Assembly (NCBI GenBank): GCA_021234155.1
Contig: JAJEKV010000027.1
Span: forward strand, 17,208,891 to 17,272,890
Direction of reading: 5' to 3'
Origin: Isoetes taiwanensis
Lineage: Eukaryota > Streptophyta > Lycopodiopsida > Isoetales > Isoetaceae
DNA length: 64,000 nt
Shown here: positions 41,766 through 53,769 of the stretch, piece after piece
Layout of the letters: every line of letters starts with the position of its first letter
How positions within the stretch are numbered: position 1 is the first letter of the stretch
Notes under the pieces: generated by a model
Databases searched by the model: none
Seen by the model: only the letters and a program-made list of their open reading frames with translations
What the model was told of the DNA's origin: nothing
Program-made: the position numbers and the translations under genes

Positions 41766-43376
41766 TGTGGACGCCCCATAATATATACGACCCTGGACGT
41801 ATACATACGGGACTTTCCCCTCCCATGGCGATCATCTCACCATGAGCGGGGCCCCTCCGTCTGCTCGGCCATCTCTCAAATGAGGCCCAAGAAGGACACG
41901 AAGGGGTCATTCGCCCACGCCTTCAATGGGACTCCTACGTCGCGGAAGCATGAATACAAGGGTTAGCACACGGCCGCGAATATACATAAATAACCACCAC
42001 GAAGGGTGGCGATCCATCCAATATACCAACGGCATAGAATATGCATCTAATCCTAAGAAAACACTCAAACCCCGGCTCTACCCCCTCGGACTCTCCGTGG
42101 GGATCGGTGGACGGCTGGGCCTCAAGAGATCAGTAGACCGTCTTGGCATGGCGTTGGGCGGCATAGAACATTGGCTAGGGTTGTCCACTCCATCCGCCCC
42201 TCCTCATGCACACTTTGCGGATGGGTCAATTCACGCTATGGCTTTGCTATAGCCTTCCGAGAGACATAAACTTCGGGGCATCACCCTCCGAGCCTACTCC
42301 AGTTCATGGCCTTTGGTCCGATGAGGCAGGCCGGGAAGCGTCCCCTTCCGTAATCACGGTGGTTCCATGGGTGAGCTAGAGAATACGTGCGCGCATCGGC
42401 GACCCCGCATCCGCATCCGACTTACTCACCCTAAATCTACTCAAAGTGCAAGGTGCTCCATACGGATCACACCTCTACACCCGGGAGTGTCGGACCCATA
42501 CCCGGTCCTCTACGTGAATGGCTATCGTGCCTAGCCCACTTTGTAGGAGTCTCGGGGAGCCTTGTATGCTCGTGCAAGACCCCACCCTCATGTCACCACT
42601 GTGTTCCTTGTCCGCGGTGCTAAGCCGCACCATAGCATCTAGGACCCTGGGTTCTTGTGCACAGCCGCAAACTAATGGGACTTTTGCAGTAGCTATCTAG
42701 GAGCATACTATCAGACACCTGCCTCGAGAGGCCTCTACCCCCGTAATCCCCCAAGTTTGAGTCGATCAAACAAAGAATTAACAATCCATCCTTTCGGAGT
42801 AAGAATCAAAATTGAATATAAAGAGAACTTGTTTGTACAATCAAGGGTTAGTCTCTATGATTGAATTACAAAGAGAACAGAGAAAAGACGGACACGACCA
42901 AGTGTTAACTAGAATTCACATAGCCACCTACCTGAATTACGGGCTGGACTCATTCCCATGGGGCCCTCCATCTCCTCGGCGGTTGAAGATTCACCGTGGC
43001 TTCACAGGGGCGGCGGGTATGGTGGTTCTCTGCGCAGTGGTTGATGGCGCCGGCTCCCCGCCTTCCTTGGTCGATCTTCGTGAGTCAATCCCGTGGATAG
43101 GGGTCAAGTTGGCATCCAAACTTGGCAACCCCCATGCTGCCCAATCGATTGGGGCAGGTGGCGCCTTCCCAATTGGTAATTATCCTAATTTCCTAGGTTA
43201 TAAGTTATTATTATTAATGTGTTAAATTAGCATAGCTAATTTAATCCTTTGTAAGGTAACCCCCTAGGTTGCAATTAAGTTCCCATACCCCCATGGTAGT
43301 GTACCTTTAGGGAGTGACGTGCTTGTATTTGTACGTGTCCCGTATAGTAGACCGTATAAATACGTGGAACGTCACA
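41766..43376 (-). repeat. E2 5' LTR
   Basis: 1611 bp, TGTGGACG to CGTCACA; partner of 30219-31833. It starts with an extra G relative to the other copy. Shared LTR block at 42184-42203. Confidence 0.95.
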
Positions 43377-43381
43377 ATGTC
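43377..43381. repeat. E2 target-site duplication, right copy
   Basis: ATGTC, identical to 30214-30218. Confidence 0.93.
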
Positions 43382-46300
43382 TTTAAGCTTGGTCATCTCT
43401 TCTCTAAGTTAGATCATCATAGATATATACTTCGTTTTTCACAGAGGGCATCTAAATCCCTATCACTTATGTCTCTATAAATTTGGTTGTTCATTTTCTG
43501 AGTTAGATTATCAAAGATACATATTCAGTTTTTTCAGGGAGCAATTAAAATTACTTTCAGAGAAGGTATCATTCTCCCCTGCTCATCTTATTTCCTACTA
43601 TACTTGGAATGTATTTTTTTCGAACAATATTGCTGCAGTAGTATGCCTGAGATGCAAAAGGGATTTCGTCATGCATATAAGCAAGTTGAGAATAACATTA
43701 ATCTGGGGAATGGAAACGATTTGATGGAAATAAATCATAGTAGTAGGTTGTTTGCAATGGATGGTAGTGATAGTTTGTTAGATAAGAGTGATGACGGTGC
43801 TATAAGTAAAGCTAATATGAAGTTAATGCAATCTCAAATTGTCTGTGCAACTAATAAACAAAAGTTGAGCGATAATGGTAGTCTGTTTAATAAAAGGGAA
43901 GATGATGCCATAAGTAAAGACAATATGAAATTAGTACAGTCACATTGTTTGTGCAAGTTCAAAATGTAGGTTCAAAGCACATTGTTTGGAGAATCTAGCA
44001 AAATAAGTATGTTCAAAAATTTGGTTAGGGAAAGGCACGTGGTAGGTCTTATAAGAGATAACGATTTTGTAAGAGATCCCAAATCTGCCCAAAGGACAAT
44101 ACGAATCCAAGTTGTGGAAATAGTAGAAAGATCCATCTCTAGGAGTCCCATCATATCCCAACATCTGTGAATTCCAGCAAGTCCCTTGTATTCATGTGGT
44201 ATAATTGGTTTACAATTTATATCATCTTCTGGGGATCATTTTGTATGTGAGGCATACACAACTTAGCCAAGCCTTTCTTGCTTAAATCAATAGCCTGAGA
44301 AAATAGCGAATATAATCTACTAGAGATCAATTTGTAAGTGACACACACACAAATTAGCCGAGCTCTCTTGCTTAAACCAATAATCTGATAAAAGCTCCTC
44401 TGTCATTGAAAAGGTTTGGGTGACTCTTTAAAGCACAAGCAAGTATGTTTTAACAATATACTATTATAGAATACATCATAAATTGGTTACATATTATGGA
44501 CCATAACTTGAAGTGTTGTAATACGTAACAAATGAGTAATTGAAAATATTGGAGCTGGCATATGTGTGCAAAAAGATGGGAAAAAAATTCATCAATTGAA
44601 GCCTGACATTCTAATACCACTAAAATAGACATGTGATGTATCTCACTACCCAACCACGAGCTCCCACCAAAATTAGATGGGCCTTGAGTTCTCCCTTCAG
44701 CAACTTTATACCCTTTGTCTAAAAGGCTATGCCCTTCTTTGGTCCCAAGCCACAGAAGATCTCCTCCTTATGAGGACGTGGCCTTTATCTGATAAAGGCC
44801 CATGTCATTGGCATATATGAGAAGACTTCAACTTAGAACTAGGATCATGTTCAAGAGGAAAGTAAAGTCACATTCGTTTTGAGCATGCCGAGCTTTGGAA
44901 TGGCTACTTTATTGGTGGTATTACCGTCATCACTTTGACATTTTATGTTGACCATCTCTCTTCCTATTGCTTATACTCTATAAAACAAACATTCTAAAAA
45001 AAAACTTTCAATTTCTGAAGATGTATAATGAGAATTAAAGGAAGTTATGATCTTGCTCGATGCTGAGCTCCAGATTTCTACACGACTGCATCAACATAGC
45101 ATTAAATTCCAAGCAACTCGACATAATAGTATCGAATGAACCTATTTCAAGCTTATCAATACTTATAATGAAAATCTGTAGTTTGTCTTATCAGTACCAA
45201 AATCTACACTCAAGCCACAGTACTTGAGCGGCTATTCTAACGTGATACACTTGAGATTGCCTCAATACTTCCAGATCACAACAAATCTCCTGATTTGAAA
45301 GATACAGTGTTACAACACTTTGATTCAAACCTCAATACTTCCAGATACAAATCTCCTGATTTGAAAGAAAAATTTGATCAAATATTGTGAAATATGTATC
45401 TTTCTGCTAGTAAAAAAGAAGGGGAGAAGGAATTAGCGACCTCGTGGATCAAAACCTGAAAAAAAAAATTGGATGCATTTATTTTGACCTCTAATTGTAC
45501 TGTTTATCTTAACCTTGAATATTAACATGTTTTTTACTTTTATTTTGAACTTTTGAATTAGTTTTGATGAAATGTACAAGGAAACATCACCCAATCCAGA
45601 AGTACCTATTGTAGGTACTTTGGGTAGTTCCAAAACTGTTAGGGTGTAGCATGCTTATGCCTCTATTGTTTGTTCTTTTTATGCAGATTCTTGGATCACC
45701 ATTTGAATTGTCCGTGCCAATTTGGTATTAACACTTTGTAATATTTAAAAACCTTTTGATACTAGGACTCAATTTGGAGTTTTTCACATTTCAATGTCTT
45801 CACTTCCAATCCATATGCCAGCATGAATAGAATAGAATAGAATAGAAATAGAAATAGTTATCTATGTGATCAATTATTTTTTATTAGATGCTAATCTCAA
45901 GGATATCATGGTCACATACCTATAATTAGAGTCTCTATTGTCTGCAGTTTTCACTGAAGTGGTAGGATACATAGAAACAACTGTTTTCAAAACATAGAGA
46001 GTTTATATCTAGATGCAAGACTCTACGGCTTCTAGTTTCTGTAATGGGTGCTTGCTATGATTAGAATGCCATCGATCCGAGCCATTAGATGGAAGTTCTA
46101 GAATGGGTGAGCATGTATGTCTCAGATGCATGCATTGCATGCATTTCCTGGGCCTCTGGTTCATTGGGGAGATCACTATTTCTTGCAGCGTTCTTCATCG
46201 GCTTCTCATCGGCACTTTCTCATCTCTCAGCAGTTTCTTGATTCCCACCCTCCCTCCTTTAATTTTTTGTATATTCATGTAAATGTTATTTTCGTTTTAT

Positions 46301-47040
46301 CGTGTGGCACACTCGAAACCAACCATCCAAGGATGCTGCCGAACGTAGTGCCGAGACTCCCCCCCAATTGATTCTGTGCCGAACAAGCAGTTCTAATATA
46401 TTTTTCGCTTCGCTTAACATCTGATTGAGAGCCCACAAGAAATAAAATGGGGCATCCATCACTGGCACAACATGGCAAGAAATAAGATCATTCGAAACAA
46501 AGCCAAGAAATATGCAGTTAGATCAAACCGGCAAAAAACACGAATTTCAGGACAAAAAATATCCAAATGCATCGTAACCTAGATCAAAACAGGAAATACA
46601 CAGGAATTTCTAGAACATTATGCATTAGGGGGAATGGAGGCTCTCGCAAAGCTATAGATGTTAATTTCAGGAGATTTTCTTATTTTTGATGCCATTGGAT
46701 TAGGAAATAAGAGATCCAACAGGTGAGATTGATTTTTCGATGATGTGGCTTACACGTGGATAGCTTAGAAAACCAAGGAATTGCTGTTGCTGTTATGTTG
46801 TTGGGGTGGGTTTGGCAAGGGTGCTAAAGAAAACCCTAAACCCCAATGCCATTTACACAACCACACATTCAAACATTAGACGAGGAATACATGTGATAGC
46901 TTAAAACCAAATCTTGAACGGGCATAGGTATAAAATAGACAGACGATCAAGGCCGTCCGATCAGTTTGATTCTCATTTGGTATAGTCACCAGTATAAGGG
47001 AGCCCTCCGGACATGGCCCTGCTTGTTCCCTGTGATTCAT
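43382..47040. other. Intergenic, AT-rich, with local duplications
   Basis: No firm gene. A ~105-bp direct duplication spans 43395-43545 (TTAGATYATCA and AGATACATATTCAG-type text). Another repeat pair lies at 44217-44300 and 44325-44400 (TAGCC...GC..TCTTGCTTAAA). An (AATAG)n run sits at 45826-45850. Putative UBP1 promoter sequence would lie just before 47041. Confidence 0.55.
43643..43969 (+). CDS. Possible coding fragment with internal duplication, not recognised
   Basis: Plus-strand frame with ATG at 43643 (MPEMQKGFRHAYKQVENNIN). It carries two copies of a ~28-residue unit, DDGAISKANMKLMQSQIVC and DDAISKDNMKLVQSHCLC. A CAG acceptor-like site lies just before the ATG. No family recognised; it may be an exon or a repeat-derived chance frame. 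Confidence 0.3.
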   Translation: MPEMQKGFRHAYKQVENNINLGNGNDLMEINHSSRLFAMDGSDSLLDKSDDGAISKANMKLMQSQIVCATNKQKLSDNGSLFNKREDDAISKDNMKLVQSHCLCKFKM

Positions 47041-47327
47041 TGCTCATGTTGATGGCGCTGTTCTGCCGGAGTTAATCTGCCCAAAAGTGCTTCCTTGGCT
47101 CGGAAAACTGCTGCCAGGTAAATCTTCTTCCTCCCTGTATTCAACCCTGTCCATTTATTTCATTTCCTCTCTTGAAAACAGTGCCTGTTTAAGCTAAATC
47201 TTTCCATTTGGTTTTGGGTTAGCACTAGACTTATGCTGCACTCTTTAGATGGTCAGTATTAGTCTAAGCTTTGGTGTTTGTGGGTAGAAATTCGTTCAAG
47301 TCACACATTTACCCTTGTGGGTTTCAG
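47041..47327 (+). other. UBP1 5' untranslated exon and leader intron
   Basis: A GCCAG/GTAAATC donor at 47115/47116 and a GTTTCAG acceptor ending near 47327 suggest a non-coding first exon and a ~210-bp intron before the ATG exon. Leader introns are common in plant RNA-binding protein genes. The exact transcription start is not visible. Confidence 0.5.
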
Positions 47328-47349
47328 AGTAGTGCTTCCGGGAGGCAAA

Positions 47350-50300
47350 ATGTATACTCTGGTGCCCCAACAGCAGCAGCCGCAGCAGCAGCAGAATCAA
47401 CAGCAGGTGCAGCAGCAGCACTTAGACCTGCAACAGCAAATTAAGCAACAAGCTCTGCTGCAGCAAGCAATGCTTCAGCAGCATGCTTTGTTTCACCCAA
47501 ATCTTTTAACTGCGGTGTCGCAGGTATGTGAAATTTTGAAACAACAAATTCTGGCACGTTTTTGGATAGATTTTGCCATACCTCGTTATGTCTTCTCCCA
47601 ATTTTGCCATCTGTAGGAATTTCTTACCTTTACAGACTGGTCTACAGTATTTTTTTTTATTCGGGGGTTTTTGAACCAAAATGTGCTCAGATGACATCTT
47701 CCTTAGGATGGTGTTTTTTAGATTTTTTTGCAGTGAAGTCTTTTACCATTTATGTGCGTTTTTCTTAGGATAGTTTTTTGAACATTTTTGTTCTCTCTTT
47801 GGCCCTTTCTTTATTTTTTTGCTTTTGCAGATTGAGCCCATCCCAAGTGGAAATCTCCCACCAGGCTTTGATGCAACTTCATGCCGCAGTGTGTGAGTTG
47901 GCTGTTGTCTCTCTTAGCTTTTTGTAGTTTTCCTTTTCCGAAATTCAGTAGCTCTGAACTTTTTAATCTCGTCTTTGAGATTTGCACAAAAGATAGCCAA
48001 CTACCCCCTTTTTTTTGAAGACCTCTTTGTGGAACACACTGCAATCATAAAATAATTTGAGAAGGCTATGTTGTAGTCTGTAGAACAGGCATCAAACTAA
48101 AGGTTATAAATGCAGGTATGTTGGGAATATTCACACAAAGGTAACAGAAGCACTACTTGCAGAAATATTTGCCAGCATTGGACCCTTAGAGAGCTGTAAA
48201 CTCATTAAAAAGGAGAAGGTATTTGCTCACCCAATGAGCACCTGGTTTCATGCAGTTGCAGTTTGTATATTGAAATCCAATGTTATGGACCTTGGTTTCG
48301 CAGTCATCATATGGGTTCGTAGATTATTTTGATCACCGATTTGCTGCCGCTGCACTTATATCTTTGAATGGAAGGCAAATGTAAGTTATCTATAGATACT
48401 ACATTTTCTCAGCTCCCAATGCGGAGACTAAATGAGGTTTTTATTGCATTGCAGATTTGGTCAACCTATTAAGGTAAACTGGGCATATGCCAGTGGGCAA
48501 AGAGAAGATACATCAGGTCATATAAACTTTGCAGAGAAAATTTTCCTTCCATCCAATTGTCTTATTTTCTTTCTGTCATTTATTCAGGACATTTCAACAT
48601 TTTCGTTGGCGATCTGAGCCCAGAGGTCACAGATGCCACACTTTTTGCTGCTTTTTCTTTGTACCCGAGCTGCTCGTAAGTGACCTTTTTTTGCGTTCCT
48701 TAGTATTTGTTCATGGGTTACTGGAGCCTGGCGTTAACCTTCTCTTACTGTGATATGGCATAGAGATGCTAGAGTGATGTGGGATCAACGTTCTGGACGT
48801 TCTAGAGGATTTGGATTTGTTTCTTTTAGGAATAAACAGGTAACATGCTTTAGAGCTATTTCTCTATGGTTTTCCAAATTTTATTGGATCCTTTAATTGT
48901 TGTAGTTCATAAGATCCTTGTTTCTGGCACTGAAGGTTTGGATAATAGCATATCTGGCTGATGAAAATGCGCCCAAAACAAAACAATTCAAGCTTGTGTC
49001 ATGGACTTTATCCTTCTTTGTCGCACGCCTTGTATGCCAATGCGGATTAATTTATCTAGAATAGGAGGATGAAAAGTCTAACAACAGTCAAAGGCGATAT
49101 TACCAAAATAGTAATGCAGGAATATGTGTCTGTTTCTAATATATGCGAACATTACTAGAGTTTGTCAGTGAAATGCAAGTGTCTTCTTCTTGCTTGTTAT
49201 GGTTGCTGGCCTTATGATGAGAAGCATGGCTTCTTTGAGTTTTAATCCATATATTTGCTTTAACTTTACTTTTATCTTTAATATTTGCAGGAGGCAGAAA
49301 AAGCAATCAATGAAATGACAGGTATGTATAGTTGATATAATTTCATGCTAATATTTGTGTGGACATAACTAAAAGGTGCAAGGCTGCTGCCTTTTGCAGG
49401 GAAGTGGCTTGGGGCTCGACCCATACGGTGCAATTGGGCCACAAAAACAACCATGGGGGGTCAAGGAGATGAACTTCAAAATGGGGGAAATACACCCTCA
49501 GCAAATATTATGCTTGATCACTTGCCAACATCATCTGGTCAGGCTTCAATCCGATGTTACAGTTAATAATAATTGTTTTTGTTTTTTACTTTGTTTTGAT
49601 TACAGAGGCTGCTCGTGATGAAATCCATGAAGAAGGAGCAGCTCAAGGAGATGGGCCTGAGAATAACCCACAGTATACCACAGTTTATGTTGGAAATTTG
49701 GCTCATGAGGTATGAACGATTGGTGGCTGTGGCTAGTTAATCTTTGATCAAGAGCTCTAGAACTTCATATTTCAGAAATTTGGCAGGTAACGCAGACGGA
49801 GTTGCATAGGCAATTTCATCAATTGGGGGTGGGTGTAATTGAAGACGTAAGAGTAAATCGAGAGAAAGGTTTTGGTTTTGTAAGGTACCGTACACATGAA
49901 GAAGCTGCATATGCCATACAGGCGGCTAGTGGAAGGGTTATTTGTGGCAAATCTGTGAAGGTAAGCATTCCATCTTTCAATTTTGCTTGAGTGGGCATTA
50001 TTCACTTTGTTATTTTCTTTGGTGCTATTTGCAGTGTTCATGGGGAAGCAAGCCTACCCCACCAGGGACATCATCAAGTCCTTTGCCACCACCGCCGCCA
50101 GTGGTCTCACCTCTTCAAAGTATTATTGCAGGGGGTCTTAACCAAGGATACACAGCTGCAGATTTGCTAGCATATCAACGTCAGTTGAGTCTCACACAGG
50201 CTTCTGTGGGGCAGGCTTTACTCCCTTTGCCACAGCAAGGCTCCACTCTTGGACAAGTCTCTCTTCCTGTTGGAAATGCTGCTGCTCGTTCCGTACTTGA

Positions 50301-50379
50301 AGGGCTTCAGCCGGGTTCAGGATTGAACCCTGCTGCAGCAATTGCTGCTGCAATGGGTCAGCAGCGTATGTTCTACTAA
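47350..50379 (+). CDS. UBP1: UBP1/TIA-1-type oligouridylate-binding protein, complete, 12 coding exons (477 aa)
   Basis: Nuclear/cytoplasmic RNA-binding protein of the plant UBP1 family, which binds U-rich RNA, affects splicing and mRNA stability, and joins stress granules. Coding exons: 47350-47523, 47831-47892, 48116-48218, 48304-48380, 48455-48516, 48588-48675, 48764-48839, 49291-49321, 49400-49537, 49606-49709, 49787-49960, 50035-50379. All have GT..AG borders and closing phases. The N-terminus is Gln-rich. RRM1: [10 protein letters not shown] and [12 protein letters not shown]2: [20 protein letters not shown] and [13 protein letters not shown]3: [20 protein letters not shown] and KGFGFVRY. 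Diagnostic text includes [20 protein letters not shown] and RCNWATK. The C-terminus is Pro/Gln-rich, ending MGQQRMFY. It looks intact and functional. Its 3' end faces GPI1. Confidence 0.96.
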
Positions 50380-50800
50380 AGTCGTTTGGCATACTAGATT
50401 TGATTGCCTAGAAGTTTTCTATTTTAGTTCTAGTATCTTGTTGAGTTGGGCTCTTAGTACACCCTTTTTACAAATATTAAATAATTGTATTCTGTCTTAG
50501 GGCTGGGCCGCGGTGATGGTTCTCCCATCTTTTCTTCAGTCAGTTCAGTTTTGTTTGTTGGTGTTTTAAGTGAGAGCTGTCGTATGTCCAAAGCTGATCA
50601 GAAAACCTGCAGAAAAGGTCATGGCAAAATGCTGATCAGCTGAGAGTTGATGATGCTAAACGGCAAACAGTGAATCAAGTATTGTAATAATGTCACACTA
50701 TCATTTGTATTCCGTTTGTCCTTGTCTCTGTAATAATTGCAATCCCCTTTCCTTTTCTAAAAATCATGTGTATTGTGTGTTTTATCATCAATAATTTCCT
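50380..50800 (+). other. UBP1 3' untranslated region
   Basis: Follows the stop codon without a frame. T-rich with AATAAT-type elements near 50685 and 50790; the exact poly(A) site is uncertain. Confidence 0.4.
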
Positions 50801-53769
50801 TGACGTCATGTAGCGGAAGTTGTCTGGTGTTTGCCATTCTTGCATAAAATCGGTATTTTTGAGTGTAATCTTATGCTGGCACGTGGATTGTCTCCATCGC
50901 AGAATAGTAAATGGGTCTGCTATAAGCTGGTTGAGCTTTTTATTTCTTTAGACCGGTTGATACATAGCTATGGTAGAGTTCATGCATATAGAACTCTTGG
51001 GGCAGTTTGCAAGAACAAGAATACCTTAATATCTCTGAGTTTGTGAGAATGTCCAAGGGCACATCCTCATTATAGAAAAAGTGGGTTTGCCATTGCCATG
51101 TCACTGGAACTCGGTTCCTTCAGTAGATGTGCTACCCTATCCAAGCAACCCTTTTACATGCATTTGATATCCCTTCTCCCCAAAAATTTGTGTTGGGATT
51201 CAACCTAGAACACCGAAAACATGAGGACGAATGAAGCAAGATTATATAGGTTCACACAAGTCATCAATGAAACTTGAGAAATAAAATACAATTTATTTCC
51301 ATGGTAGTTGCCAAAAATTAGGTTCACATGGAACATCATCCCTAGGTCTTCCACACCAACCGCTTTTTACGGTGGTATTGTACTAGCTACTATTTTGGCT
51401 TTTGGATAAACAGTTTTGTACTTGTGCATAAACAATCGTCATTATCAAATGTACTTGTGCATAAACAGTCGTCATTATGAAATCTCTGCTTTCAAATCTC
51501 TGAGAGCTTAAAGAGGCCAGTGCTACAATCGGTGCTACGTACCGCTAAAAAAATCTACCATAAAATCCTGCTAAAGAAGGCTTATTTCAAAAATACCTAT
51601 GTCGATTATGAAAAAAGGTTTAATGAAGGAGGTTATCACCTCATAAAAGTCAATTATTCCAGGCAATAATTTTTAAATTATTACGTTCAAAGATCCTATA
51701 TAGGCTAATCCTATCTTTTGCCAAGATAAAAAAGAATTACATATGGGCGATTGCACCGCCGCCAAGATAAAAAAGAATTACATATGGGCAATTGCACCTC
51801 TAGAAAATGCAAAATTGATCCTATTAATTTGTGAAATTCTAATCCTAAAATTTAAAATAAAATAGCTCATTTGCAATTAATCGTCCTTAATTTTTAACTG
51901 GTAACCCTACTAGCTCCCAAATAAGGTCCTACATTGCAACAATTAAACTTCTCTCATTCCCTTAAAAGTACAACTGCTATCACATGGAAAACCTTAACAT
52001 CAACAATAGCAAGTAGCAAGTAGCAAGTGACATGTACATCAGGGCAAAGACAAATATCGAAGGATGAGCATACCTTTGATGGAATTTACAAGAGCATCAC
52101 AATAAGGAAGCTTTTGCTAACGGAATTATCAGGATATGTAAAGCATAAGTCAAAGGATAAGTTTCGTCTAAGAATATTAAAAATACCAGATGCTAACTGA
52201 AATTTCGCATCATGCAATTCGCCACAAATCCAGTTTATCTCGTAGCTCTAACATATTTGGGTGTGTTAAAAAAGCTTCCATTTGCAAAAACTTACACCTT
52301 TTCTATCAAATATCAATAGGCCATTTCATGTCTGCATTCCATTTCGAAGCATAGCATTGGACAATAGAGGTCAGAACTCATCCTTAATAGGCGATACTTT
52401 TGATAATTTATCAAATGTGTTTTGCATAGCCGAATTCCATAATCAACGAGCTCTCAGTGATAGATTCCTCCAGCAAGGTAGTGTATCGCATGTTCTTTGG
52501 ACTTCTAGAGGCAATACCTCCTTATTTTAAGTGATGGTCATTATCTCCATACATCCTGGCAGATTTTGCTTATATAGAATGTGTATGCAATGCTGCACCT
52601 TTCTGCTCGAGTTGCACCTACTTTTGTAACAAGAAAGCTGCTATTGCATTGGAACCTTCTATGACTAGAATAACTGGCACAACTTGAGCATAATGAGAAT
52701 GGCAGTTATACTGTAGTAAGCCGCACAAGATTTTCCTGTATGCTCTGCAGTTGAATGAATGCTAAGATTGGTTATTTTCAGATAAATATGAGCTACAATA
52801 ACAAAAGATAAGTGCCACACCTAATAACCATCAGACTGCTGCAGATTAAGTTTTAGGGTGACTGGAAATCTTGCTCGAATCTTGAAGATCGTTTCCACAT
52901 CTTGAAACGGACTAATTGCCCAAAAGCATCGCCAGAGTTTTCGAAGCTGCTTCTCAAATCCTTTAAATTTACACAGCTTCCTTTTTCTAGCAATCCAAAA
53001 AATCCTTAAAATGCCATCAACCACCAAATCCTAGCAGAAAAGAAAACATTGAGAAATCTCGTACAGCCAAACCAAGGCTTAAGATGAGCAACAACTTCAA
53101 GACTTTGCTGGCACTTTGGAAACGCATAAACAGTTCTTTCCAAATTCACGTGGCATATTGTTGAATTGCCATATTGTTGCCTGTAACACCTTCAGATGAA
53201 GAATCACTCGATATGGGATCCGGTCAAGAAGCCAAATCAGGCATGGATTACGGGTGCTTCATAATCCATTCTGAAAAATACTTATATAAATCCTTGTACA
53301 TGAAGGGTTTAAACAGTTTCGTCCTGTTTAATCAAAGTGTTGTAGAGAAACCCATACAATATCTCAAGGATTCAACCCAGATCCAGATGCAGACAGCACA
53401 TCATAACAAAGCTTCCAAAACTTCCAACTGTTAATGTTGTTACGAGGAAGCTTTGCATGTTTTCCAAGTGTCAAATATGAAGGCAATCTAGAAACAATAG
53501 ACGGTATAATTTCTGATATCAGTAAAATGAAATGTAGATTCTTCTACAAGCATGATGTAGGTATTTTTAACCCTTATGGAAAATTCAAAGGTTTACAATA
53601 CCTTCCACCATCGACCATATTTCGCAGATGAATGACAATCCATGCCCACGAAATCCCAACATCCAATTCTGCAAGCAGAATGGACAACAGCTCTCCTGCC
53701 AAGAGAAAAAGCAGTCCTATAAGCTGGGCCATTCACCTTCAAAATCTATAATTGACATTGGACCAGAAT
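50801..53769. other. Intergenic between convergent UBP1 and GPI1; minisatellites only
   Basis: No gene recognised. 51419-51483 is a 32-bp unit repeated twice (GTACTTGTGCATAAACA). 51721-51800 is a 41-bp unit repeated twice (CCAAGATAAAAAAGAATTAC). Short frames at 52282-52530 (+) and 52821-53027 (-) show no family signal. Confidence 0.55.

Larger units (their letters stand above)
30219..43376 (-). mobile_element. Complete Ty3/gypsy LTR retrotransposon E2 with histone H3 fusion gene
   Basis: 13,158 bp. Bounded by 1.6-kb LTRs (30219-31833 and 41766-43376) with TGTG...CACA ends and a perfect 5-bp target duplication. The internal minus-strand order is primer-site remnant, leader with two stem-loops, H3-fold fusion ORF (39789-41018), accessory frame (38159-39585), an extra small ORF (37481-37969), gag, protease, RT, RNase H, integrase and chromodomain-like tail (32354), and a polypurine tract. 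The pol order RT-RH-IN identifies Ty3/gypsy, and the C-terminal chromodomain puts it among chromoviruses. gag and pol are frameshifted; the H3 fusion is not. Confidence 0.95.

Noticed and set aside
51419-51800. CRISPR-like spaced repeats
   Set aside because: Only two adjacent copies each of simple tandem units in plant intergenic DNA; no spacers.
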